Source: G965205255 sp965205255
Lineage (GTDB): Bacteria > Pseudomonadota > Gammaproteobacteria > Pseudomonadales > Endozoicomonadaceae
Assembly: GCA_965205255.1 (NCBI GenBank)
Contig: OZ242051.1
Location: forward strand, 372,001-436,000
Length of the DNA stretch: 64,000 nucleotides
Reading direction: 5' to 3'
The notes under the pieces are model-generated. The model was not told where the DNA came from, ran no database searches, and saw only the letters and a program-made list of their open reading frames with translations. A program made the position numbers and the translations under genes. Position 1 is the first letter of the stretch, and each line of letters begins with the position of its first letter. Shown here one piece after another: positions 58,501 through 64,000 of this stretch.

Positions 58501-59001
58501 CGGTATATTACTCGACCATGTGAGCATATAATTGCCACCTGTCGACAATTGCAACATTTTTGTCTCTTTATCATAATGAGATAAAGTACCGCTCCAACCA
58601 AAACCATAACCACTGTTTTTTTGACTACTACTACTGTAATGAAGGCCGTAGTTATAATTAGGACCAAAACCACCATTGCCATAGACTTTACCCAAAGAGG
58701 CATTAAAACTATACGCCCCTGTTCTTCCATCAACACTACCGCTGTACATAGAAGAAAAATTAAAGGCATTACTGGTAATCGTACTTTGTCCACCTGCTGT
58801 GTGGCCTGCAGTAAAAGCTTTATTATTGCCTGAGTTTGATGAAGGTAAGTGCTTGGACTCCCCCTCCTTCCGGTGCTGATATGAGCTGTGAAGCCCGTGT
58901 GCAATTTGATGAATTTGATCGGCCATCACATACTGCGAGGACAGCAGCATAGATATTACAGTAAAGATTACTAATATTGATCTATTTATTTTTTTTAACA
59001 T
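52546..59001 (-). CDS. RHS5: exported RHS-Hint polymorphic toxin
   Basis: 2151 residues from the ATG at 59001. The backbone is nearly the same as RHS4, but the N-terminus has private changes ('FTVISMLLSSQY', 'HSSYQHRKEGESK'). The Hint domain runs from C1698 to N1971, with two hexamers. The 180-residue tip (1972-2151) is a mosaic. Its first part is unique ('DDFTHEISTNGSKDK', 'SSELHRREKESTFEIEFYEN'). The middle 'NITQNPDVLIRRLV' matches RHS3, and the end 'DVKPSM' matches RHS4. Its 5' flank is the RHS2 type, not the RHS4 type, so different parts of the locus have different histories. No partner gene is directly adjacent; copy c lies 840 bases upstream across IS debris. Confidence 0.88.
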   Translation of the reverse strand: MLKKINRSILVIFTVISMLLSSQYVMADQIHQIAHGLHSSYQHRKEGESKHLPSSNSGNNKAFTAGHTAGGQSTITSNAFNFSSMYSGSVDGRTGAYSFNASLGKVYGNGGFGPNYNYGLHYSSSSQKNSGYGFGWSGTLSHYDKETKMLQLSTGGNYMLTWSSNIPSIKYHKLDTVHLRGDPSGKYLLIVTHKDGSEEFFNSDGNVVRLENARGDSLYFHYTGVQTAVLLGSITDDSGKTLLNVDYANTGIQVHSLQADGSMNTVKVVISNADLQNILFADGKTQVAFKYAEISGVSGLISNINYSTGASEVLQYTTIPVPTGGPVLQLHVVKSHFVTPGFNQPMLRTDYTYGLGNGHNFSGYAAGIVYQHDVDNLYMRPDNYTYQTQVTNNDGSSAITTYNKYHLILKQKLYSPGSHKLISEVDYQYPNWLNSTISSLPANYSLATKITTKAYGATSVDTQGLGGQTLAPVEHSSSYEYDNQGNVLKTTKEDGTIITNQYAPADANGFVNNIITQTTTPATLPGTPAVLPTQTKISWQTLPSKDKAMPVGVTLPASSSTLYQKTPDVWTAGLTESFTFHHLQTQPDYGMPSAMVLTNVASTADSLSKSITYSDNQQLTLWGKQFPVNIKSAQITAVTGGITTPVVKTYTSMVTGQTLMSVDALGNKTAYAYDALGRVIKVVADYGTSHQLVVSYAYQSDAGGNSVTVTAPNGYQVRKTYDGAGRALTTQAEQVNSQGKAVPGSWDTVSSQTYNADGKIAQTTAYDTNEVGKLQRFITTYHYDALGRFIGKSNFRGQAGVVGVDALTRRSYSYALLPVDATVSGASLCTVNGVAHACQARHLSVSQTDARGDKVATYLFSLDPAISNDKGQPLYTGDLKSELQAHLSSDIAAGKPFDTVWLQGWLRQAITAKAWYNVGYATYNAAHQVLVATDTDGHVTHFAYDAKGRAISKTLPNGAVQTYHYDSNNNLISVGNATSGKDVTLGQREYNAFNELIKSTDVLGHSWHYTYNKVGELTDYITPNSAHMHYTYNDWGEVVTQSVVDHPEDKVTLSYDMVTNALISRQDKTGTTDYQYADNGRLLQLSTHTTGAIAGDTLPAFTEDYQYTQAGRPVSVTRQGQQQALYHYDDLGQLSRVDRQGKSLENFTYDLAGRLIQLVKGPVKTAYTYNTLGQLSAYQTGVMQNNHLNQVADYQFHYLQDGDLTSRVRSSGGTSTTEQYQYDSINNLLNYTCNGSLCPKDNIGNTIKDQHYTFDEWNNIKTVATDVLSAKGPQTNTTTYHFDSTDPIQLRNYTNSNSAYGQSATLRYDNDGNITTNEHNQFITYTPFDQMASVKTKQGTVRYLYNGAHVQVKESAPGQAPLYFEYGAAGLSALEQGGKTTTVLYGAGRIGEITPDGTTHYTITDQSGSVLSEAMVDSAGKVSLGDSRLYTPYGIEGRAGSASKTESGKVTPLLEQNLWGFDGELKDPASGYQFLGQGYHRAYNPVMRRFMSMDSASPFGKGGFNGYIFAKNNPVMYGDPSGHMPSWLGWALDIVGEVAGVAMIVGGVITENPGLVALGIGTVTSSSLDIASRIEAKQGHNKAALGLGISAAVVGIATAIGGDVESVGSAAESIYSSASTLSKVAAVTTAVLAITATGTATAATIMGYATKGNGQTIDTLSYVAIGTGVGAAIGGFGDSFKTGESAEIGDTEPATSACFTGKTLVATATANTHGITNKPIKDIQLDEYILTGSVDTKSKHTKQKTSYDSAAITPKTWEEIDFTYYDNYPFKASYADKVISGCKKAFNTEGKAVLRCTEHMNLLRPKSIVKLWQQIQQKQGWVPVTIKEFGINNVYGHVTAIKPDTINTTHLEIKQIHKSPAIATFERHVLEVRTYTFKDLKTGKFNKITATPNHKFYVANKKKFEQIQNVSPKDRLVSATGDQVHVVCESGKENHCGVSYGVKGVPVAVYNLEVYRRHRYFVGKENILVHNICPRRLQAITDALPEGAQQELDDFTHEISTNGSKDKIISISVSSELHRREKESTFEIEFYENKWEFLASFKNPGASFHANDVTRMQYLKALEYIKDNNLDINITQNPDVLIRRLVLNEETETKTNGLKSGTDELMHAFFDTPNGKHTHHVMKDFQLDPVSIRIKSYGKTPDFFIDVKPSM

Positions 59002-59261
59002 CAAAAAAAATACCTTAATATCTCAAAAAAGTAGTCGGGGTAAAATGCAGGGGAGCATATAAAATAGTTGTCGTTTTCTTGGAAATACTGTATTACAATA
59101 CAGCGGACAGTTTGTGACTAATTGAATTCCATGAGCATCATCTGTAACTATTTTGAATTCAATACAGAAGACAAATGATGTAAGACATAGTAAACAAAAT
59201 TATGAAGTAAATGTCCAGAATAAAAGCTACAAAGTACGTTTGCTACAGCACTACTGTCTGT

Positions 59262-59312
59262 GTTGATGGTTTTTCAGGGCAAAGCAACGTTCAGAAACAT
59301 GAGCCTCTACTG
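59262..59312 (+). pseudogene. Short IS4-like transposase fragment
   Basis: About 50 bases match the start of the fragment at 33469 ('LMVFQGKATFRNMSLY') and then stop abruptly where IS6-like sequence begins. The region 59005-59261 before it is the type B RHS 5' flank, without a gene. Confidence 0.6.
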
Positions 59313-59512
59313 AGAGCTATCTTTGTCGGTCTTTAAAGTGCTAGGATGTTTATAAGGTTTGATGCTATTTAACGCCTTACCCAGAGAGCGGTTAGCTGCT
59401 TTCTGATTACAGTTAGAAGAGAGATAAAAGTGGAAAGTCTCTTGTTTTTTGGTTATTGCCCGCTATAAATACATTCATTACCCTTTAACCCAGACATAGG
59501 TTTCATCAACTG
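59313..59512 (-). pseudogene. IS6-family transposase fragment (frameshifted)
   Basis: On the minus strand it reads VDETYVWVKG and then, in another frame, 'RAITKKQETFHFYLSSNCNQ', 'KAANRSLGKALNSIKPYKHP' and 'STLKTDKDSS'. This is the IS6-type core, where 'VDETYikVkGkW.YLYRAvdk.G.t.dF.Ls..R...AA..Fl.kal' is typical. It lacks both ends and interrupts a duplicated RHS 5' region. Confidence 0.75.
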
Positions 59513-59634
59513 ATCTGAGCCGTGAAGCCCGTGTGCAATCTGATGAATTTGATCGGCTATCACATACTGCGAGGACAGTAGTATGGATAGTAAAGTAAAG
59601 ATTACTAATGTTGATCTATTTATTTTTTTAACAT
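59510..59634 (-). pseudogene. Broken 5' end of a lost RHS gene
   Basis: About 125 bases match the RHS start region (signal peptide to 'DQIHQIAHGLHGSDQ'). One missing A in the initial A-run gives ATG TTA AAA AAA TAA, an immediate stop, and the sequence ends in IS6 debris. It lies where an intact RHS gene begins in the RHS3 and RHS4 units, including the type A spacer. So the original RHS gene here was destroyed, and RHS5 was placed downstream with another flank. Confidence 0.85.
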
Positions 59635-59844
59635 AAAAAAAATGCCTTAATATCTCAAAAAAGTAGTAGCTACAGCTTGCAATTAAATACGCTACAAGGA
59701 GGCAACCATAAACCTGTTAAGCTAGAATCATCTACTGTATCGCAGTAATAGAAAGTCGTTTATGGCGCCTGGGAAGTAATTTCAATTTGTAGTTAGATAA
59801 CAATTTCTCAACATGGTATAAATGCAGGTTGGAAGCACAATCTA

Positions 59845-61395
59845 TTACGCATTATTACAATACATATTTAAATTTTTTAAATCTTGGGAGACTTGATTGC
59901 CATACCAATCAGTCATTGTTACTTTGAAATTTAGGTAGGTGATTCCATGGCGTAGTTGACCCTGATCACTATCAGTAGAACTATCAAATAAAACAAATGC
60001 AGCGTTACCATCTAACCTATTAATGTCGAATGTATAACCATCACCTATATTTTTTACATGTAGACTGGCATGCTTATTTGCCGGCACAAAAAATGTGGCC
60101 CAAGTATTAAAACGCTTGACGTAGTATTCCTCGACATGATCGTCATAAGTACTAGATTGGTAATATTGTTGAACTGGATCACCACTGAAAGTAAAAGAGT
60201 CTTGACCATCTGGATGGACTGACCATACATTGTGCTCAGGGTCACCAGCAGTCGATGTTAGGCCAACTATATTGTCTTGAACTCCGTTAATACTCAGTGT
60301 GAACTTATAATAACCTGCGCTATCACTGTCAATCGAACTTCCAGTAGAGAATGGGCATGCAGTACTTTCACCTACCTTAACTATCGGAACATTAATAGAG
60401 CCAATCAAAGCAGGCGCATCCACTTCAGCACCACATGTATCAATTACATTACCGTCACTGGTATAAACCCGGGCACACACACTGATTTGAGGGCTAGGTT
60501 TTGTTGAGGTAAGATAAGTAATTAGATGATTTTCTGAATCACCCACATTGCTTTTATCTTCCTGCTTTGAATGCAAAGAGGCTAATGCTAACTGAGTTTG
60601 CGGTATCGCTGTATCATATCCGTTGTTTGTATAATTAAGACTCACCCCTCCAAGACCTGAAGGTGTAAAAGGAAGCCCTGTATTCTTGTTATACAAATAT
60701 ACCGACTTTTCTAATACAGCTGGTGAAATTGACACTCCACTGTTCACTGTAATCATCAGCGGTGCTTCATTATAACCATTGCCATAAATTTTATAATACT
60801 TACCTGCTGCTGTTGTTGGTGTAGTTATTGTGATGCCACTGACGGTCACGCCCTTTGGTAAGGGATAAAGATCTTCTGATGACCATACGCTTGGTGAACC
60901 AGAACTTTCCGGGCTGGTATTTGAACAATTATTAGTGCCTGAAGTGACCTTGCAGAAATAATCTTTTCCTGATGCAGCAATAGCGCATTGATTAAAAGCA
61001 TAGTCTGTTCCCGAAGCATATTTAGTACACGACGGAGAATCATCCGAGTTAACCGCTAGCGTTTTGAAAAAGCTATTCACTGATACCGGCGCTGAGAAGA
61101 TTCTGTCAGATAACGCATTGATAACAAGATAATCGCTATCAGATTTTTGTGTGACGGGAAGCCTGTAAACACCAGAGCAGGTAGTTTCATTACTATCTGC
61201 TTTACATAATTGTTGTCGGTTAACTAAAGAGCTTCCCCGATAATAATCGACTTCATACGTATCACCTTGATTTCCACCGCCAACGGTCACCCGCCAACCG
61301 GCAGCCCCATAAACTGGCACAACAGAGCTGACTTGGACCGCAGCTAGCGCTGAAGAGCACATAAATATAAATGCTATAAATACTGATATTTTCAA
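59845..61395 (-). CDS. Secreted 516-residue RHS-array partner protein, copy c
   Basis: 516 residues from TTG at 61395 with AGGT seven bases upstream. The most diverged copy: scattered changes in the N-terminal part ('PVYGAAGWRVTVGGG', 'YGNGYNEAPLMITV') and a variable window 'VWSVHPDGQDSFTFSGDP', then 'YDDHVEEYYVKRFN'. Cysteines are conserved. Downstream on the same strand is the broken RHS start, so its original RHS neighbour is lost. Confidence 0.85.
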   Translation of the reverse strand: MKISVFIAFIFMCSSALAAVQVSSVVPVYGAAGWRVTVGGGNQGDTYEVDYYRGSSLVNRQQLCKADSNETTCSGVYRLPVTQKSDSDYLVINALSDRIFSAPVSVNSFFKTLAVNSDDSPSCTKYASGTDYAFNQCAIAASGKDYFCKVTSGTNNCSNTSPESSGSPSVWSSEDLYPLPKGVTVSGITITTPTTAAGKYYKIYGNGYNEAPLMITVNSGVSISPAVLEKSVYLYNKNTGLPFTPSGLGGVSLNYTNNGYDTAIPQTQLALASLHSKQEDKSNVGDSENHLITYLTSTKPSPQISVCARVYTSDGNVIDTCGAEVDAPALIGSINVPIVKVGESTACPFSTGSSIDSDSAGYYKFTLSINGVQDNIVGLTSTAGDPEHNVWSVHPDGQDSFTFSGDPVQQYYQSSTYDDHVEEYYVKRFNTWATFFVPANKHASLHVKNIGDGYTFDINRLDGNAAFVLFDSSTDSDQGQLRHGITYLNFKVTMTDWYGNQVSQDLKNLNMYCNNA

Positions 61396-61504
61396 TGAAA
61401 TTTACCTGTGAACGAGAGGAGTTTTATATAAAAAAATTATAGATTTGGACTATGAATTGACATATCCATTGAGATAATCTCGGCATCTCACCTCCACCAA
61501 TAAG

Positions 61505-61636
61505 TACGCAATGAAGGCCACCAACTCATAAGCTACCAAGCTTAAAGAAAATCTACCTGAGTATCAAGCCATAATTTTGTTATTGGCAAAGTTTATGCTT
61601 TCTCTACTAATTGCGTAATGAGAACCTTTACCAGGT
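61505..61636 (+). pseudogene. IS4-like transposase N-terminal remnant, copy 3
   Basis: The same piece as at 42759, including the internal stop after 'KATNS'. It shows that this spacer and the one at 42.8 kb are the closest pair. Confidence 0.4.
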
Positions 61637-61735
61637 AGACTAACTTCTCTGGTCTAATGGAGCCGGACACTTAAATTAAGAGGCAATATTTGTTAATCAA
61701 TAAAGGTGTTCAGTTCCATTAGACCAGAACAACGA

Positions 61736-61942
61736 ATACTGTACACCACTAATTGGGTAGAACGGCTCAATAAGGAGATTCGTAAAGTCAGCAGGCACGT
61801 TAATTCGTTTCCGAATACAGATTCTATTTTAAATATGATTTATATGGTAATTAACCGACTGGAAAGCACAACTTATTCCAGATCGGTAACAAACTTTTAT
61901 CCAGATCAAGAGCATATGAACACTGTTTTTCATCCTGAATAG
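61736..61942 (+). pseudogene. IS256-type transposase C-terminal remnant, copy 5
   Basis: It reads ILYTTNWVERLNKEIRKVSR and ends 'MNTVFHPE'. It is a tail piece only, in the same orientation as in the other spacers. Confidence 0.7.
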
Positions 61943-61972
61943 ACATAGAGTTATTGGTACTACCACTCTAGT

Positions 61973-62176
61973 TTATTTTTGGGAAGCAATCTGGCTTATT
62001 ATCAATGTGTTGCAACAGAGCCTGCTTTCCATAACCGAGGTGTTCTTCCAGTTCAGCGCAAGCATTTTTGCAACCGACAGCTTCAGTAACAGCCTGCTGA
62101 GCTCAACTAAATCATCCTGCGGTTTGACCTGATCTGTGATATGACTGACTAGGTTTTCATCAAGTTCAACAACCAT
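61973..62176 (-). pseudogene. IS256-type transposase N-terminal remnant, copy 5 (frameshifted)
   Basis: It starts MVVELDENLVSHITDQVKPQ and carries the common frameshift. It lies about 100 bases after the RHS6 stop, further than in the other units, because the RHS6 3' end has been replaced. Confidence 0.75.
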
Positions 62177-62278
62177 TGTTTACCCTTCCAAGGAAAAGTA
62201 AACAATAGCCGTTTACACAATTTATTCTACATACTCCCAAAAACACTTCATAGCACATTTTTAATTACACCCCCTCAA

Positions 62279-64000
62279 TCACCATGGATAATATGCTTCA
62301 TTAAATGGGTTTAAAGGTGTAAAAATATCTGGAATAAATTCCATTTTACCTTCGAACACTTTAACTTGACCAAGCCATCTTATTTTGCTCATAGGGATTT
62401 CTGATAAAAATTGCACCTCCCCCGATTGGCTAGCATCATAAGGCGCATTTATTCCTTTTAATATATCGTCGCTTAAAGAGTTAAATCTAATTACAGGTAA
62501 TCCCTCTGCTGCAATTCCATAAACATTCATCATATCATGTGCATCACCACCAGTAGATGCTACCGTAGCACTTAATATCCCATCCTTATTCATATATTCT
62601 GTGGCGGAAATAGCCCAAGGAACTACACTGTCTGCATGCATGTCACCATCAATAATTAGTTTATTTATATCTTTAGACGTAAAATTTTCTGATAAAGCTT
62701 CTCTAATTTCAGGTCGTATTCGAAATCCTCCATCTTCTTCTAACTCAAAATAACTCCTGGAATCTACTCTTATAGCTTTCTGTAGATCTGTTGAAGCATA
62801 ATCTATAGCATTAAGTAATGGAGGAATATAGATAGATTCATCACCCTCATAATTATGATCACCTTCTGGCATACCTCCATCACTATCTTCTGAATCTGAA
62901 TCGCATGTATTATGCACCAACACTTGATCTTTACCCACAAAGTACTGGTGCTTCCGATAAATCTCCAAGTTATACACGGCGACAGGAACATCTTTTGTTC
63001 CATAACTCATCCCGCAATGATTATCCTTTCCTAGGTCACACACCAATCGCACCTGATCCCCTGTAGCACTGATCAGTTGATCTTTCGGTGACACATTCAG
63101 GATTGACTCAAATACCTTTTTATTAGCTACATAAAATTTATGATTTGGGGTAGCCGTTACTTTACTGACTTTTCCCGTTTTCAGGTCTTTAAAGGTATAC
63201 GTACGCACCTCTGGTACATGTCGTTCAAAGGTAGATATCACAGGGCTGTGATGGTTTTTATTGATATTAAGATAAGTGGTATTCACTGTCCTAGATTTAA
63301 TGGTAGTAATATGCCTATGCACATTATTGATTCCAAATTCCTTAATGGTGACAGGCACCCATCCTTGCTTCTGTTGTTCCCGTTGCCATTTCCTGACCAT
63401 CGATTTGGGGCGCAGCATGTCCATGTGCTCGGTGCAACGCAGTACGGTCGTTCCATTGCGATTACTGGCTCTTCTGCATTCCGGGATGCTTTTATCAACG
63501 TACGATGCCTTATAAGGAAAATCGTCTGTGTAGATAAAGTCTACCTCTTCCCAGGTTTTAGGGGTAATGGCCGTGGAGTCATAGGATGTTTTTTGTTTGG
63601 TATGTTTACTTTTAGTATCCACACTGCCTGTTAATACATATTCACCTAACTGAATATCTTTAATTGATTTATTTGTAATTCCATGAGTATTTGCAGTAGC
63701 AGTAGCAGTAGCAGTAGCAGTAGCAGTAGCAACAAGAGTCTTACCTGTAAAACAACCTGAGGTTGCAGGCTCAGCATCACCTATTTCTGCTGACTCTCCC
63801 GTGTTGAAGCCATCACCAAAACCACCTATTCCGGCACCGACTCCTGCTCCAATCGCCACATAACTTAAGGTATCAATGGTTTGACCATTACCTTTTGTGG
63901 CATAACCCATAATCATCGCCGCAGTGGCTGTACCTGTTGCGGTGATGGCCAGTACTGCTGTCGTAACCGCAGCCACCTTACTTAGTGTACTGGCTGAGGA
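62279..64000 (-). CDS. RHS6 (partial, 5' end outside window): RHS-Hint toxin with ADP-ribosyltransferase-like tip
   Basis: The open frame runs to the window edge. The part upstream of about 63545 is nearly identical to RHS3 and includes the Hint start 'SGCFTGKTLV' with six Ala-Thr hexamers. From there on, the Hint sequence is clearly diverged ('DFIYTDDFPYKASYVDKSIP', 'NLEIYRKHQYFVGKDQVLVH') but still ends in VHN. The 209-residue tip (from base 62908) is unrelated to RHS2-RHS5. It carries 'IRVDSRSYFELEEDGGFRIR' (R47 of the tip), 'GILSATVAST' (S113-A-T115) and 'SGEVQFLSEIPMSKIRWLG' (S162-x-E164). The order and spacing of R, S-x-T and x-x-E follow cholera-toxin A-type mono-ADP-ribosyltransferases (YRADSR, STS, ExE, IP..I.gw). 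The first Glu of ExE is replaced by Ser. The activity is inferred. Confidence 0.85.
   Translation of the reverse strand, partial: SSASTLSKVAAVTTAVLAITATGTATAAMIMGYATKGNGQTIDTLSYVAIGAGVGAGIGGFGDGFNTGESAEIGDAEPATSGCFTGKTLVATATATATATATANTHGITNKSIKDIQLGEYVLTGSVDTKSKHTKQKTSYDSTAITPKTWEEVDFIYTDDFPYKASYVDKSIPECRRASNRNGTTVLRCTEHMDMLRPKSMVRKWQREQQKQGWVPVTIKEFGINNVHRHITTIKSRTVNTTYLNINKNHHSPVISTFERHVPEVRTYTFKDLKTGKVSKVTATPNHKFYVANKKVFESILNVSPKDQLISATGDQVRLVCDLGKDNHCGMSYGTKDVPVAVYNLEIYRKHQYFVGKDQVLVHNTCDSDSEDSDGGMPEGDHNYEGDESIYIPPLLNAIDYASTDLQKAIRVDSRSYFELEEDGGFRIRPEIREALSENFTSKDINKLIIDGDMHADSVVPWAISATEYMNKDGILSATVASTGGDAHDMMNVYGIAAEGLPVIRFNSLSDDILKGINAPYDASQSGEVQFLSEIPMSKIRWLGQVKVFEGKMEFIPDIFTPLNPFNEAYYPW
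63696..63731 (-). repeat. Hexanucleotide repeat in the RHS6 Hint domain, 6 units
   Basis: Six GTAGCA units at the conserved site after 'TLVA' of the Hint domain. The flanking residues 'ANTHGITNKSIKD' match RHS3, not RHS2. Confidence 0.95.

Larger units (their letters stand above)
26194..64000 (-). repeat. Head-to-tail RHS array, unit about 9.07 kb, continuing past the window
   Basis: RHS stop codons fall at 26646, 34396, 43481, 52546 and 62279, giving steps of 7750, 9085, 9065 and 9733 bases. The unit, read on the minus strand, is: secreted 516-residue gene, structured spacer, RHS gene, IS256-type N-terminal remnant, inverted IS256-type C-terminal remnant, IS4-like remnant. The first step lacks the 516-residue gene. 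The fourth is lengthened by IS6-like debris and a broken RHS 5' end. Shared degenerate IS pieces, with the same frameshift in every copy, show that the array grew by duplication of an already scarred unit. Confidence 0.9.

Overview
The window is a moderately AT-rich chromosomal segment from a gammaproteobacterium. The clues are the order lptG-lptF / pepA-holC, lolA followed at once by rarA, a bacterial-type gltX, a small SRP RNA beside a tRNA-Val, and a YcgN-like protein. Six RHS genes or parts of them, many decayed insertion sequences (IS3, IS4, IS6 and IS256 types) and a MITE-like dispersed repeat point to a host-associated or symbiotic lifestyle. That lifestyle is an inference; the genus cannot be named from the sequence.

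Left part (1-7.6 kb): an orphan Sec-exported RHS protein (RHS1, + strand) lies between decayed IS3-type fragments. Instead of a Hint domain it has a Gly/Ala/Glu-rich repeat linker before a short unassigned tip.

Middle part (7.8-26 kb): mostly housekeeping genes. They are lolA-rarA, gltX, a ycgN-like gene, two paralogous secreted proteins of unknown function, lptF-lptG divergent from pepA-holC, a 2-oxoglutarate/Fe(II) dioxygenase, alanine dehydrogenase, a tRNA-Val(GAC)-ffs RNA operon and a Bcr/CflA-type MFS pump. A dispersed element of about 150 bp with terminal inverted repeats sits in several of the gaps.

Right part (26.2 kb to the window end): a head-to-tail array on the minus strand. Four complete RHS genes of about 2150-2190 codons (RHS2-RHS5) and the 3' part of a fifth (RHS6) are separated by near-identical spacers. 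Each protein has a signal peptide, a long YD/RHS-repeat cage, an RHS core, hydrophobic segments, a pretoxin Hint domain (start Cys to a terminal VHN) and a C-terminal tip. The backbones are almost identical. The RHS2-RHS5 tips are diverged members of one unrecognised family. The RHS6 tip is unrelated and carries an R-S-E pattern like cholera-toxin-type ADP-ribosyltransferases. Three units also contain a co-duplicated gene for a secreted Cys-containing protein of about 516 residues, started from TTG, just upstream of an RHS gene (or, for RHS5, upstream of an RHS remnant). The repeat period is about 9.07 kb. No intact immunity-like gene follows any tip: the small same-strand ORF after each RHS gene is a frameshifted IS256-type transposase start.

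The main candidate for an undescribed system is this array: a diversifying set of exported RHS-Hint toxins with a co-amplified secreted partner, showing recombination at the tips and length variation in a hexanucleotide repeat inside the Hint domain.
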